Notes: generated by a model not told the origin, from the sequence alone. A stretch of DNA of 64,000 bases from Pycnococcus provasolii (GCA_938743325.2 OW568879.1:124001-188000), one strand, 5' to 3'; positions 47,693 through 61,137 are shown, numbered from the stretch's first letter. Program-made: numbers and translations.

Positions 47693-50600
47693 TCACGCGG
47701 CGTCGTCACCATCAGGAGGAGGCTCGGGGTGAACCATCGCCAGGTGTGCCCCCTCCTCTTCCTCTTCGTTGTCATCTGTATCCTCACCACCATCTGCAGC
47801 ATCAACAATCAAATCACGAATGCCACCAGGGACCGCGTCAGGTACTTCCTCTTCCTGAACTGGCGTGGGAGGACCTGAGGACGCACGCAAGTGAGGATCG
47901 TCAACCACGTCATTCAAGTCGCGCTGGATCTCGACCACGGTTGTCAGCTCCACATTCGTTGTGCTTTCGTCGGTAAGCTCTGGATGTACAAGTGCATGTT
48001 CAGCCTCCTCCTCGTCCTCATCATCGGATGCTCCTTCAGCCTTATTCAAATCACAATCAACGATTGTTGATTCACACTTCTCAAAGTCAGGCTCATCAAC
48101 AAAGTTATCATCAGGATGAATCTTGACCTCTCCGCGATGGCTCGAGTGCTCGAGTGGGTTGTGCGTCCACTCAAGTGCGCTCAAAACATTCTCTGGAATC
48201 TCAGCAACACGCTCAGCACGCTTCGGCGTTTCATCAATCCTAGCCGTAATCGCCGCCTTTTCCTTCGCCTCTTCCTTCGCCCTTCTCAGACGTTCCCTTG
48301 ACGTTTCTATGTCCTCACCGAGCATCTGCGTGAATACGGCAATCAATGCACCAATAGCATCGCACATTTCTACCGTGATACTGCACATGCCACGGGCGGT
48401 GTCACGTCCACGCTGCAGCGTAGCCTTAACCAGCCCAGTCCCTCGCAGCTGGAGAAACTCTGACCCCGATTTTGAGCCAACATCGTAGACCACTCGCTTG
48501 CCCAGCATACTGCATGCGTGCATCTGCGAGCGATGAAGCTCCTGTGGAGTCATAGCACCAATCATCCTCTGCACGGCGCCAAGAGTGAGCTCTCGATAAG
48601 CTCGCGAGCGATCATCCCAAAGGTACTCTCTTGCACGTTCCTCGCCAAACACTAGGGCGTATTCGGACTTGGGCACGAAACTGTACAGTAAGTAGTCAAC
48701 CTTGTCAAGCGATGCGCCACTTCCCCCTTTCGTAGTTTTCTTACTCGCAAACGAGACCATGCGACTAAGGAATCCCGACACACGAGTGCCCGGCGATAAC
48801 GTCAAGGACTTGACCAGACCGTATATGCCACCACTTTCTCTATTCGCCGCTTTTGTATCCGAGCCCAATTTTTTCCACTTGCCAACCAACCTTTCCCTTG
48901 ATTCGCTTCGCTGACCAAGCGTAATGCCTTGATGTAGACTGCAGATCACTTCGCCGAGGGCAACAGCACCAAGAGTACCCACAACAGGGAGCTGGATTTC
49001 GTACCGATCAGCCTGATTCATGCGAAGCCATCGCGCCGCATCAGTCGTAAGCCCGTCCTTGTTCACGTTTCCTTTCATCACAGTCGAACTGTTCTCGTCA
49101 TTGTGTGATGTAGGGCGGTCGATAACGCCGTCTGTAAGGTCTTCGGATCGATCGGCCGCCTTCTGCAATCGGCTCAGCGCATTGCTGAGCGACCTCTTCA
49201 TCTCCCGCGCCTCGCGGCGCTCGCTCGCTGAGGTTGCGTGCGACTTAGCCTCCTTACTCTGCATTAAATCCCTCCTCGCCTTGGACCACAGGCGATGCAT
49301 CTTCTCCATACGTGCACCATGGGCACGAATGGTGCTCCCAATTTCAGCGGTGGCGGAAGACTCCGAATCAAGTTCTTCTTGAATTTTGATAAGTCCATTA
49401 TAAAGCGCAACTTTCTCCGACATAGGCACGGCGACGTATACCTTTTTCGACCCCGCCTTCCGTGGCTTTGTAGACATCGACAAAGCTTCATTTAAGATAG
49501 ACAAATCGACCACGTCCTCAAGTTTCATCTTCTCACCCAACATCTGGAACGTCGACATCAATTTTGCTTTTCTCCAAAGCGCGAGCGGGCGCTTTTGGGT
49601 GGAGAGAGTTGTTCTATCCTCCTCTTCACAAGCATATTTGACAAGATCGTCGACGATAGCATCGACCGTCTCTTCAGCGGAGAGAGTTGTTCTATCCTCC
49701 TCTTCACAAGCATATTTGACAAGATCGTCGACGATAGCATCGACCGTCTCTTCACTGATGTCTTTCTGAAGTTCATCGACGATTGCGTCATCAGCCTCTA
49801 TTTGTGAGCCCTCATTGTTAAGTTCTGCCGCAATCGCGCGAAGGGAACCCGTATTTGCATCAAGGTCCTCGTCACGCTCGCCTTGCAAAATGCTCTCCAG
49901 CACAGCGCCTGGTCGCAAGTCGAGGAGTAATTCAGCCGGGTGCACTGACGCATGCTTGCCCTTGTGCCTACGAGTCGATGTTCCAACCCTTAAGAACGCA
50001 GCAGCATATGAGTTCAGATACATCGCCTTTATGATTGCCAACATCTTTCGCAGTCCCGGTCTGTACCACGATCCTTCCTCAGATGCCTGATTGAAAATAC
50101 GTTCCCCCTCGCTAGCATGCGTTTGTCGGTACTCTTCCGATGCCCGTATTCGCCCTCGCTCCTCGCAAAACAGATCCGTGACAATTGCGACGTAGAATTG
50201 GGCTAGCATGTATACGGTCACAAGAGGGTAGAACGTAAACACCGCGCCGACGCATACGTACTCGGCAGTACTCTGAACAACATTCTTTGGGGCGAGCGTG
50301 TCTTTCGCAAGCCCCGTGAGGTCGCCAAGCACATATTCGTAAAGCGCCCAATGCGCTTCCTCAACCTTGCTGAGCAGCTTGACGCGATCGCCAATCACGA
50401 TATGAACGATGAACGCACACCCCCAAGTCAAAACGATCATCACGACGGAAAGCACAATCAAGTCCGGCATGCCGCGCTGCGTGGAGCGCACGATGGCATA
50501 GAACGCGGTGGAACCGCCCAGAAGCTTGAAGATGTTTCCTGCGATGAGAATCACGATAGGAGCTTGGGCAAAGAGAAAGCCATACCATATATTTGTCATG

Positions 50601-51936
50601 CTGTCAATACGCTCTAGCGTGCTCACGTAAGCATCTCGCGAGCTGGCATCCAATGGCAGAGATGAGCGGTAAGCGCCGCCAGGAACCCCCGCCTGCGCGT
50701 CCTGCGGCGGTGCAAGGCGCTTGGGCAGGAGAAGGCGAGCCTTCGCTGACCCGTCGTTATCGTAGAACTGGTACCCATCGTCATACGTGAATGTACGCAC
50801 GAACTCGAATGAATACCACCATTGGAGCATGATTGAAATCGCAATCAAAGATGGCATCGCGACGTTGGTGAAATCTGACAAGATGGTCCAAGCACTTCGC
50901 ATCGCAACGTTCTTAACAACCACCAAACGCTGCCTCTTTCTTGCCTCGGCTATTCCACGCATCGCGCGCTTAGCAAATGCGTGCGCTTGATTCATCACGA
51001 GAACCATGGAAATGATCGCCACCAGGATCTCCATGACGAGTCGAGTTACGCCAGCCATACTCTGAAAGTAGTATCGAATCGGAAGGACCACGTACTGCGA
51101 TTCGGCAAGAATCTCGCCGCTTAATCCGCGCGAGAAGCTAATCGACAGGTCAACAACTGTCTCCAGCTTCGCGTTGTGCATTGGCATGCGTACAGTCACC
51201 GTCTCAGTGTGATTGTCCATGAATCTTCCCGCGGCGATCGACGTGAGCATCTTTCGAGCACCAAATCCCGAGACAACACCCGTGATGAACACGTCAAATC
51301 TCGTTTCAGATCCAGAACTTGTGTCCCCGTACTCGTAGCTCGTGTTGTAGAAAGCGTAAGGCTTTCCATCGGCCCGAATCTCACCCCGACCAGTGTCGTA
51401 GAAAGCACCCCTGAAAGGCTCCAGCGAAGGCTCGTACAGTACCTTACTCAAAATCTCACCGGACGAATCTCTCATGCCCATAATCGAAATGGACGGGTCG
51501 TAGCCAAATGGAGCACCAACCGAGGTGACTCCACAACCTCCCCTTGGCAAAAAGGAAGAAAAGCGTCCCGCAACTGCCTGACAACCTACCGCTTGCTTGC
51601 GGCGCACCGTGCGAATTTGCATTCCTCCAATGACGCGTAGGTCTTCGACAGCACCAATGCTGCGTGGTCGGCGATAAGCTCTCCAGTTCACCTGTGCCAA
51701 GTCTTCCATGGCAATTTGACTGCCATCGTCTGCTGCAATGTAGCCAGCCCATCCTCCTTCGAGCGCTTCTTCCGCCGACGCTTGTATATTTTGGATGGAT
51801 TTATCTGGCGTTCGACTCCCACGAGCACTGACGCGCAAAAGCTTACGTCCACGTCGTGATGGATCCATCAGAGGCTTCAGAACTCCCCCAGATTGGTCCG
51901 TTCCATTTTGTGCCATGGAAGCGATCGTTGTCGTCG

Positions 51937-51974
<38 letters not shown>

Positions 51975-54900
51975 ACTGTGCTTGCATTATGCGTTCGGAT
52001 CATGTACTCAGCAAATATCGAATCCTCTCTCAGTCCGGAACGATTGCAAGTCGGAAATTCCGCCGAAGATGAGGCATAATTGCTCTTCAGGGACTGCGCT
52101 CGTGAAGCCACGCTTTCTTCCAGATTGGCGAGCAGCTGCATGCTCGCCGCCAACTGGCTGGGCGTAATGGTCTGAGCCTCATTGAGCGCTTCCAGGGCAG
52201 CCACCAACTGTTCCGTCAGCGCCAGAAGCTCCTGTGCCATACGCGTGGCATTTGCCTGTCCGCTTGCCGCATTTTGGAATATGCCTCGAACGTCAGTGAC
52301 AAGTTGCATTTGTCCCGTGCTTTCGTCAGCTCCGAGTGCCAGCAAACGCATCTGCAGATTCGCATCGTCGGTACTGTCAACAACAGCCTTGGCGGAGACG
52401 AGGGCCGCGTCAATCTTGAGGCGGATGTACTCTGGTCCAGAAGTCGCCGGAGACTTCGTAGCCATCGATGTTGGGACGATGGAGGCGCGACGCGTGGCTT
52501 CTCCAAGATTCCTGCGCAGCTGTGCTGGCGACTTGCCCACGCTTTGCACAACTGTTGCTGCAAAGATGTGCGAGCTAGCACCCGTCGACGTGCACGATGT
52601 GAGGTGCACGCCACCCACAGGAACGGACATTGCGTCTGCCACGCTGGCTCGTGTTTGCACAGACAAACTAGTCGTGGCATCGGATAGTGCTGCACTGCAA
52701 TCCGTTGCATTCTCACTCTGCACAGTCACGTTCAATGTCTGTTGCGACCCTTCCACAATGTGAATTGCAAGATTACCTGTCGCCTCGCTTTTCTGTTCCC
52801 CATTATTGCTCGTCGCGGAGACGCTGAATGTGTACTCGCCCACTTCGCACTTGCCAGCGTTGAGGTTTGACGCGCTGCACTTCACCTCATCCGAGCTCTT
52901 GAATGTTACCGTCGCCGATAGGTCGCCTTCTGCTTCGCTGCTTGCCCTGGCGCCACAAAGCGGCCAAGGCAAGTTCGCGTAAGCATTCGCACAAGCCTGC
53001 ACGGGGCCCGCGAGGTACGGCGCGTCATAAGGAACAGGTCGCTGACCAAAGAGGAAAAGGAACGGACCCTCCGACGAGGGTGGTGTAAGGAGCGTAATTT
53101 TTGGCGTCGAATCTGGCTCCGCCGAACCTTCGGAGAGAGCCGCGAGCTCGGCTGCCGCCGCGCACGTCACCGCCTCACACTTACCCTTTGGATCTTCCTC
53201 AGGACACCACGTCTCACCCTCTGCACAAGGCGCAACGATATTGATTGTACGTGTGACGCTGCCCGTAAGTCCGGCGCTGTCATAGGCGGTGAACGTGATG
53301 GGAAACACCGAATCGACCGGCGCGGAAGTGTTCAGGCAGTGAGCAATGCCAGCCTGCTTCACGCGGTACTGCTTGCATCCGGTGGACATGCAGCTGTCGG
53401 GCGCACATGCCACCACTGCATCGAGAAGATCAGCCTCCTCGTCTTGCACCGTAACACCAGGCTCGCACAACTCAGAATTTCCCTCGCCACACATCGCGTA
53501 CGGCTTGAAACGAGGGAGTTTGAGCACAACACCGTCAACGGCACCCGTGCTCTTGAGCATTAACGTCGGTGGATTGTTCACGGCCACAGTCTCCGTTTCC
53601 TCCGTCTCCAGGTCACCCGCACATGGCACACCCTCAGGTGTACATGTCACTTCATCTGCACACGCTTCGTATCCATCTGGACAGCTGACAAGCTTCTTCA
53701 CCTTTCGCGTGACAGAGGCTGTTTGCTCGGCCGAGTCAGTGACGGAGAAGACAATCTCGTGTATGCCTGGCTCGGCAAGCTGCGTCGCACATCCATCGAG
53801 GCCGTCGCTCTTGAATGACTTGCCGCACACTTCCACCATATCATTCAGGTCACTCGTAACCTTGCTCGTCGCGGTGGCACCGCGGTCGCAGAGAGCGCTC
53901 ATCTCGGCATCCGGCGGGCACTTGCTGTACCCGGCATCCGCAGGAACGACTGGAAATGCCTCACCGAGCAGCTGAATGGTTGGCGGCGGAGGCGGCGACG
54001 GCGCCGGTTCGTCTGATGCTCCGATATCGGCATCGCACGAGCCTGCGGCATTGCTACATTTCCCACTTGAGCAAAGCGTGTCGCCGTCACCCTCCTCTTT
54101 TGGACAGGCTTTTACCACCTTGATCCAACGCTGCACCTCAGGTGCCTCGTTGCCCGCTTCATCACGCAGCGTGTAGCGGATAACTTGATACTCACCTTCG
54201 AATGGTTGCCAAGTATCCACCGTATCATTACCGAACACATTCGCCGTGAGAGGCACCATCGTGTTGTTATCCCCAACCACGTCGTAGGCATCCACGCCTT
54301 CGTCGGTATACTTCGAGCCTTGCATCACCTCCACGACCAGCACAACCATGCCCGAAGGTGTATTGCCGTATTCGCCATTTCCTCGCAATTGCATGATGGG
54401 AGGCGTCGTGTCCACAGGAGGTGGTTCCGGCGTGCTAGCTGCTGCAGCACCATCTCCCGAGCTGTCGACGCAGAAGCCTGATACCGTGCATGTGCCGTCG
54501 CCGCACGTCGGAAGCTCATTCGGGTCCTCACACGGATTTTCCACAGAAACCTCTCGTGTCGCATTCGCCATATTTGCCGCCTCGTCGACGCAGCGATATG
54601 CGACGGTGTAGACACCTATACGAGACGTGTTAACCTCAGGTACGACTTCATTGGAAGTACCGTAGGTGATGCGCGTTTCGTCGATGGAAAGCAGACCATC
54701 ACGGTCGTCCGTGCAGGTTGCTCCTGCGTCGACGTAAGGGTTCGAATCGAGCAGACGCACCGTGACACGCGAAACTCCCTTAATTGCTATGACGGGGGCA
54801 TTGGTATCCGGTGGCAAAGGAGCGGCGGTTGTGGCCGATTCCGTCTCATCTTCATTTGTCGCCGTGAGGATGGGAGGAGGAGATGGAGGTGGTGAAGGTG

Positions 54901-57900
54901 GTGGAGATGGAGGTGGAGATGGAGGTGGTGAAGGTGGTGGAGATGGAGATGGAGGTGGCGGCGGGGAAGGCGGCGGCGAAGGAGGAGGAGACGGAGATGT
55001 TGGTGGAGGTGGAGGAGATGGAGGTGGAGATGGAGGTGGAGATGGAGGTGGTGAAGGTGGAGGAGGTGGAGGAGATGGAGGTGGAGATGGAGGTGGTGAA
55101 GGCGGCGGCGAAGGCGGCGGGGAAGGAGGCGGAGATGGAGGTGGTAAAAGCGGCGGCGGTGGACTCGCCTGACCAATTCCCGCAGTCCCCCCAAGGGAAA
55201 CGTCCAGACCCACCATGCCATTTGTAGCCATCATCGATGAAAGCTGTTCGTTGAATCCTCCATAGTTGTCACCAGTATTGACGGCATTTGATAGCGTGTC
55301 GGCGAACGACGCGGGAGCGGTGACGCGAACATTCAGAGTCATCGAGCCGAAGGGTAGGCTGCGACGGGTTGTGTTCGACGAAATCGAGTGCTCTGGCTCG
55401 GGATCACCGTCTTTCCATATTGCCACGTAAACTTGCTCGTTGGCCACTGGGCTCAGGTCAGATACTGCACCTACCAGCACGTCTTTCACGGCCGCTGTGT
55501 ACATTTCCTCCATCGTGTCATCCCAAATCCCTCCTCCAGGACCAACTGTTTGCAGAGAAAATTCTACCAGAGCTTGCTCCACGGGCGGTGGTGGAGAGGG
55601 TGGCGGAGGAGGAGATGGAGGTGGAGATGGAGGTGGAGATGGAGGAGGAGATGGAGGAGGAGGTGCACAGGCCGACAATACGTCGGTACCTGGCTGCCAA
55701 CGCACGTACACCACTTGCGATTCCACATTTCCGTTGTCGTGTGGATCCAGCACGACACTCGCGGGCAGCTGCACCTCCAAGTCCACAAACGAGCCGCACA
55801 CGCCGGTTGCAACACTCGGCTGGATCGTCACATCGTATGCGCTCGCGCTCGACGCGTTTAGATCCAGTGCCGTCACATCCAATGTGTACGTGACTGCCTG
55901 ATCAAACGTCGTGTTGCCCGTCTCCGTCACACCAGTCGTACGTACGACGAAGCTCGAAGGCAACAATCCCGCGACTGGCTCGCTCACCACGCCGTCGACG
56001 TTGTCGTACGGATCGTCTTCGAAAAACTCCAGTTTGAGTTCGATTTTCGCCGACGTGACGACCGCGGAGCTGTTCACATCGCCAGCGCGTCCATCACTTA
56101 GGGCAAGGGTCGCATTTGGCTTGATCACATCGGGCGGCGGTGGAGTGGGTGGCGGAGGAAGAGGTGGTGGTGGAGGTGGAGATGGAGGTGGTGAAGGTGG
56201 AGGAGATGGAGGCGGTGGCGAGCTCACGTAGGAAATCACGAAGGTGCCGGGACGTGAAATACTGATCGATGCGGAGCAAACGTTTCCTGTGCAGTCAGTC
56301 GAGGGGATGGTGGACAGCTGCCACGAAGTAGGATTCACGGAATCGAGAATGAGCAAGTCTGGAGCACTCGTAGATGCACTCGTGTATGGAACCTTCAAAG
56401 TTGCCGGCGCGGTAAACAGCGCGACCTGGCTTGTCACGAGCACGATCGGTGATGCGCGTGACCCAGGAAAGGATGCGGCGTCTGATTCGGCCAACTCCAC
56501 CACAGCCGTTGTTTGGGCTGAATTAAACGAGTTCGCCGGAAACGTCAAAGTAACGTTGACAGGAAAGTTGCTCACTGTGGTACTAAGCGTGCCTCCTGTC
56601 GCATCAACGTCTTGAATGTCCGCCTTGAGGTACCCATTGAGCGTTGTGCATGCCGCGTCAGCGTCGTACCTACTTCGTGAATTCTGAGCAAGATGACGGC
56701 GGCGAGGGGGTGGGATGCTGTGCTTTTGATCTTGAAGCCGACGACGCCTTCTTGAGCATCCAGATGGCGTGGTTGTCGGTTGCGTATACCACACTGTAAG
56801 ACTGTTTGAGCAGTATACTCGCTTCTTATATCTGGTATCTGAATTCAGGCCTTTAATGCTTCCTGCGCGGTAGCCACCAGCATGGCCGTAATGCCATGAC
56901 AGACGGTAGCCAGGATCTGAAGACGCCGTATCTCCTGAACTCAGGCTAACCTGGGAGTTTTTAGTGAACCCAAACGATTTAGTGTCCCATTTGTACCAGT
57001 AAGCTCCGTTTTTTAACGTCGGGGAATTCGAATTGGGAAGGCTGTTCAAGTCAGACACAGAGATGGCTGCTGAGACGATATGTTTATCATCCTGCGAATC
57101 ATAGGCCATGAAGAGCGCGTAAGTGTAGGCACTGCATGAATTGACTTGTGTTGTATCTGATGAATAAGAGTATGGTTGGTCAGATTGCAGCGTCCAAGAG
57201 CCCACGCTCAAGGATTCTGCTTCGCAAATGGACATCGCACCCGAGGTGCTGGTACCTAGAACTGCTGGAGGTGGAGATGGAGGTGGAGATGGAGGTGGTG
57301 AAGGTGGAGGAGATGGAGGTGGAGATGGAGGTGGAGATGGAGGTGGTGAAGGTGGAGGAGATGGAGGTGGAGATGGAGGTGGTGAAGGTGGAGGAGATGG
57401 AGGTGGAGATGGAGGTGGTGAAGGTGGAGGAGATGGAGGTGGAGATGGAGGTGGTGAAGGTGGAGGAGATGGAGGTGGAGATGGAGGTGGTGAAGGTGGA
57501 GGAGATGGAGGTGGAGATGGAGGTGGTGAAGGTGGAGGTGGAGATGGAGGTGGTGAAGGTGGAGGAGATGGAGGTGGTGAAGGTGGCGGTGGAGGAGGGA
57601 ACGGCGGTGGCGGAGGTGCCTGAAATCCAGACCCGTCATTCGCAGCACAGTACGCGATGGATGTCTTCCAGCATGCTGCACTAGCCTCTGCGTTCCCCAT
57701 GACGCCCGCACATGCCGTGCAAGGGCAGTCTACGGTGCGGTATGCCACATCCGGACAATCGAAGGGGCAGGAGCCGTCCGAGTTCCAAATCGACGTCGAG
57801 CTCTGGAGCATCTTACGTCGAGGTGCGAACGCGGATAACTTGCGATGCGCTTGCTCCGCCGTGCCACCGAGTTCAGTCGCGTAGGATGTCTTCATGCCGC

Positions 57901-60085
57901 GCCGAACGGTGGTTTCACGAAATGTCGAAGCGTTTGCAAAGCTCGCCAACTCGTCCTTGCCAGTTACCTTTGCCAGCCCCAAGTCTTCCGCGACTGTAGC
58001 AAGCTTGCGTCGGCGGCCAAGCAGTCCGATTGAACCCAGAGCACTGCGCAGCGCATCTTCGACAGACGCGGGAGGTGGCGGTGCAGGTGGTGGCATCGCC
58101 AATGGTACTGGCGGCGGCGCCAACGGTGTAAATGGCAGCGGTGGGGTCGGAGGCGGGCTCGGAGGCTGTGGCGGGCGAGGTGGCGGTGCGGGTGACGGCG
58201 GCGGCGGCGGGCGTTTAGGACTCGGCGGAGATGGAGGCGGTCTTGGTGAGAGTGGCGGAACTGGTGGCGAAGGCGGCGACGGTGGAGCGGGAGGCGGCGG
58301 TAATGGTGGCAATGGCGGTGGCGATGGCGGCCGAGGAGGCGGTCCCGGTGGCAGCTGTGGAGGTGCAGCTGGTACCGCAGGAAATGGAGGTGGGGGAGGC
58401 GGCGGAGGCTGCAGCGCATGCTTCGGGAGAAGCGCCACGCACTGGATCCAAGTGGACGAGTTGAGCCAAACACGCTGCCCACTCTCGTCATTCGATGCCG
58501 CGTTGGCGATGGCCGTAGCGAGGCCGCCCCTCTCGAGCAGCTCGTTGTCGAGCAAAAGTCCGCTCGTACGTCCCGTGGGATCGCCGTCAATCTTGAGGTA
58601 CCACGTTCCGCCGTCGAGTGCGTGCCGTGCGAGCACCTGCCCCTTGATGGCGTTGGATGGAAACGCCTGATCCTCGTCATAGATGCACAAGTCGGCGTAG
58701 CCCGCGTGCGCGCGTCGCGAGTCGCGCTTGCACACGTTCCACCTCGCGGCATCGCGGAGCTCCGTCGCTTCCAGCGCGGGGTGTTTAAAATTGCTCAGCA
58801 CGACGGCAACGGCATCCACGACGTTCGGGTCGCCTCCGCAGTCTGCAAAGCACCCGCGCCCGCCGCGCGCGGGCGTTTCGTACGGTGCTTCGCAAACGCC
58901 GTCACCGCAGACAGGGTCGCGCCATGCTTGGTCGACCATCTTGGTTCCGACCCAGAGAAGCGCGTCGTTCAGTCTCTCGAGAGACTTTGTGGGCACGGCT
59001 GCCGTCACAAGCTGTTTAACGGCTCGTCCCGTCTCGTAGCAAGCCGGCGTATTTGTTTGCACGATGACGAGCGCGAGGTACCCGAACATCATTGCTGTCC
59101 AGAAGGCGGTCTTAAGCGCCAGCCTCCACCCTATGGCTGACTGTTCGAGGCTTTCCTCCGAGTGCGCGAAGATGGAGTGCACGAGCTTCCGCTGCTCCAC
59201 GCTCCTTTCCACCGATGAGGTGACGACTGAGGTTAGAGTTCTCTTCAAGGTTTTCACGTTTTCTCCCTTTTTCGTGATGTCGTTTCCCGGCGTGATTTGG
59301 TCGTCGTGGTTCTCGGTGGTTTCACCAAGGTTGGATTGCGAGCCACGCTCAGGCGGCTCAGGCTCCTCTTCCTCTGCGGAGGAAGGAGCCGCCGCCGCCT
59401 GCGCCTGCGCCCCAGCAGCGTCCACCTCCTCCCCTGCGCCGGACGTTTCCTGCGCAGGCGGCGGCGGCGGCACAGGCTCCTGGGCGCCACCATCGAGCTG
59501 CGGTGCCTCTGCGCCGTTCGCCTCATCCTCAGCCGCCGTCTCAGGCGCCCCAGCAGCGTCCACCTCCTCCCCTGCGCCGGACGTTTCCTGCGCAGGCGGC
59601 GGCACAGGCTCCTGGGCGCCACCATCGAGCTGCGGTGCCTCTGCGCCGTTCGCCTCCTCCTCAGCCGCCGTCTCAGGCGCCCCAGCAGCGTCCACCTCCT
59701 CCCCTGCGCCGGACGTTTCCTGCGCAGGCGGCGGCACAGGCTCCTGGGCGCCACCATCGAGCTGCGGTGCCTCTGCGCCGTTCGCCTCCTCCTCAGCCGC
59801 CGCCTCAGGCGCCCCAGCAGCGTCCACCTCCTCCCCTGCGCCGGACGTTTCCTGCGCAGGCGGCGGCACAGGCTCCTGGGCGCCACCATCGAGCTGCGGT
59901 GCCTCTGCGCCGTTCGCCTCCTCCTCAGCCGCCGTCTCAGGCGCCCCAGCAGCGTCCACCTCCTCCCCTGCGCCGGACGTTTCCTGCGCAGGCGGCGGCG
60001 GCACAGGCTCCTGGGCGCGACCATCGAGCTGCGGTGCCTCTGCGCCGTTCGCCTCCTCCTCAGCTACGTCAGTTTCTTTTGCCAT
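47693..60085 (-). CDS. Giant polycystin-like (PKD/TRP-type) membrane protein with Pro-rich ectodomain
   Basis: A single uninterrupted frame encodes 4130 residues. Order: five 44-residue repeats (AQETSGAGEEVDAAGAP-type, about 1-225); a TM near 320-345; a Cys motif CGDGVCEAPYE near 390; a Pro-rich stretch (about 555-672); a Cys cluster with CPFDCPD; a long SPPP tract (about 830-940); a beta-rich domain; and further SPPP linkers (near 1290, 1480 and 1640-1740). Then come four to five Ig-like modules (for example NPYVDAGATCTDDRDG), each followed by a Cys-pair segment. A ~900-residue spacer leads to a C-terminal polycystin-type channel region (about 2780-3330): a large extracellular loop (VGCQAVAGRFSSF, ETRFDVFITGVVSG), TMs such as LVMEILVAIISMVLVM, and FYPLVTVYMLAQFYVAI. 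The acidic cytosolic tail (about 3370-4130) has a 26-residue tandem repeat. Polycystins form cation channels; SPPP linkers are typical of algal Hyp-rich glycoproteins. Confidence 0.82.
49601..49754 (-). repeat. 78-bp tandem duplication inside the giant gene
   Basis: Two virtually perfect copies (49601-49678 and 49679-49754) encode the 26-residue unit around ETVDAIVDDLVKYACEEEDR. The frame is kept. The identity implies a recent event. Confidence 0.9.
54870..55165 (-). repeat. SPPP-coding low-complexity tract
   Basis: Repeating GGTGGAGATGGA-type DNA encodes Ser-Pro-Pro-Pro on the minus strand. Sister tracts lie at about 57265-57600 and 58070-58410, with shorter ones near 55580-55665 and 56130-56215. 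Antisense frames give Gly-rich ORFs that are not real. Confidence 0.9.
57265..57600 (-). repeat. Longest SPPP-coding tract
   Basis: About 330 bp of near-perfect GGTGGAGATGGA/GGTGGTGAAGGT units encode some 25 SPPP motifs. The uniform period suggests expansion by slippage, so its length may vary. Confidence 0.9.
59407..60067 (-). repeat. Five 132-bp tandem repeats in the giant gene
   Basis: The repeat borders recur at 59545, 59677, 59809 and 59941, exactly 132 bp apart, with a fifth, slightly longer unit (138 bp) starting at 59407. Each codes a 44-residue unit with the core QETSGAGEEVDAAGAP and small differences. This is a cytosolic N-terminal array. Confidence 0.92.
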
Positions 60086-60215
60086 AGAGGTCCCTTACCA
60101 ACGACCTGTACAGTAGCTAGGTAGGTACGGTACGGTACGGTGTAGCGCTAGAGACAGATACAGGTGCGGGCCAGTGCCGTACTTAGTCTAAGATACCTGT
60201 TCGCGCACAACACGT

Positions 60216-60252
60216 ATGTACTGTACTGTACTGTATTATACAGTACAGTACA
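60216..60252. repeat. TACTG palindrome
   Basis: Arms of TGTACTGTACTGTA and its complement face each other across a short AT centre. It lies about 130 bp upstream of the giant gene's ATG. Confidence 0.85.
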
Positions 60253-60379
60253 TTATCCCCGGAATGGCGTCGCCATACGCGAACGCCTGTCCAGCCTGGA
60301 GGGGGGCCCCTTAACCAAGGGGAAATAACAGTGGGGAGTTCACTCCCACTATTCCTTCGAGGAGCTGAGCTGACTAGAG

Positions 60380-60607
60380 GGAGCTCCTGGGTATAAGAAA
60401 TGACATTTCGTGGGTATAGCGAACTTTTGGTCGAGACATTTGGTCGAGACAACTTTCAGATTAGGGTTTAACTTGGCCTCGACCATTTTACTGTTATAAC
60501 CCTAACCCTAACCCTAACCCTAACCCTAACCTAACCTAACCCTCCCGACCAAATTTGTCCAGAATCGCTATACCCACGAAATGTCATTTCTTATACCCAG
60601 GAGCTCC
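60380..60607. repeat. 43-bp perfect inverted repeat flanking telomere-like DNA
   Basis: The arm 60380-60422 (GGAGCTCCTGGGTATAAGAA onward) is the exact reverse complement of 60565-60607. Similarity continues weakly inward (GGTCGAGAC-like) and outward. The ~140-bp centre contains the CCCTAA tract at 60499-60544. It is foldback- or MITE-like; no target-site duplication is evident. Confidence 0.85.
60499..60544 (-). repeat. CCCTAA telomere-like tract
   Basis: About seven CCCTAA or CCTAA units occur here, with TTAGGG also at 60461-60469. The tract is about 415 bp upstream of the giant gene's ATG, whose coding strand therefore reads TTAGGG. Confidence 0.92.
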
Positions 60608-61137
60608 TTCTAATGCTGAGCTGTCCCGTAGGGGTTTGTTTTTGGAGACCTTGGGGAGTAGGGGTTTTCAGTCTGAACGGGGCAATAGGTCGCAATGGCG
60701 TCCGCTGGCGCGTCTGGCGCAAACAATGGTAGGAAGTACGTTCTTAGTCTAGCAACTTGATCATACGCCAGGCTCCCAGCCAAAGGAAGTGACCAGTCCG
60801 GCAATAATCTTGCTAAGCTTAGACCGCGTCGTAGAACGGGGGAGTGAATAGTGCCGGACTATGCCCAACCTTCCCAACACTTCCACGAGTCCACGCACCA
60901 AGTGGTACTCGACCACCAACTGACGCTTTTGACGAAGGGAAACCACACCACTTCTCCACTTCTACCCGGGTACATAAACCTTTCCTGGGTGGGCCAGGTG
61001 GGTGGGATCCCACCACCAACCGCTCCACACATCATGATGTCACAAGCAACACTGAATGGAAGGAATGTTGTACCTATGGTATTCTTACTGTGATGAGAGC
61101 ACATGGATGGGATCCCAGGAAGCCCGGGGGTGGATCC

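Noticed and set aside
59407-60067. CRISPR-like regular repeat array
   Set aside because: The units are directly adjacent with no spacers, lie inside a coding frame, and this is a eukaryotic genome.
54762-60116. Long Gly-rich and Pro/Arg-rich frames on the plus strand opposite the giant gene
   Set aside because: They are shadows of the SPPP and 132-bp repeat coding DNA, with no independent domain.
60499-60544. Chromosome end from the telomere-like tract
   Set aside because: Genes continue on both sides, the tract is short and similar ones recur across the window.
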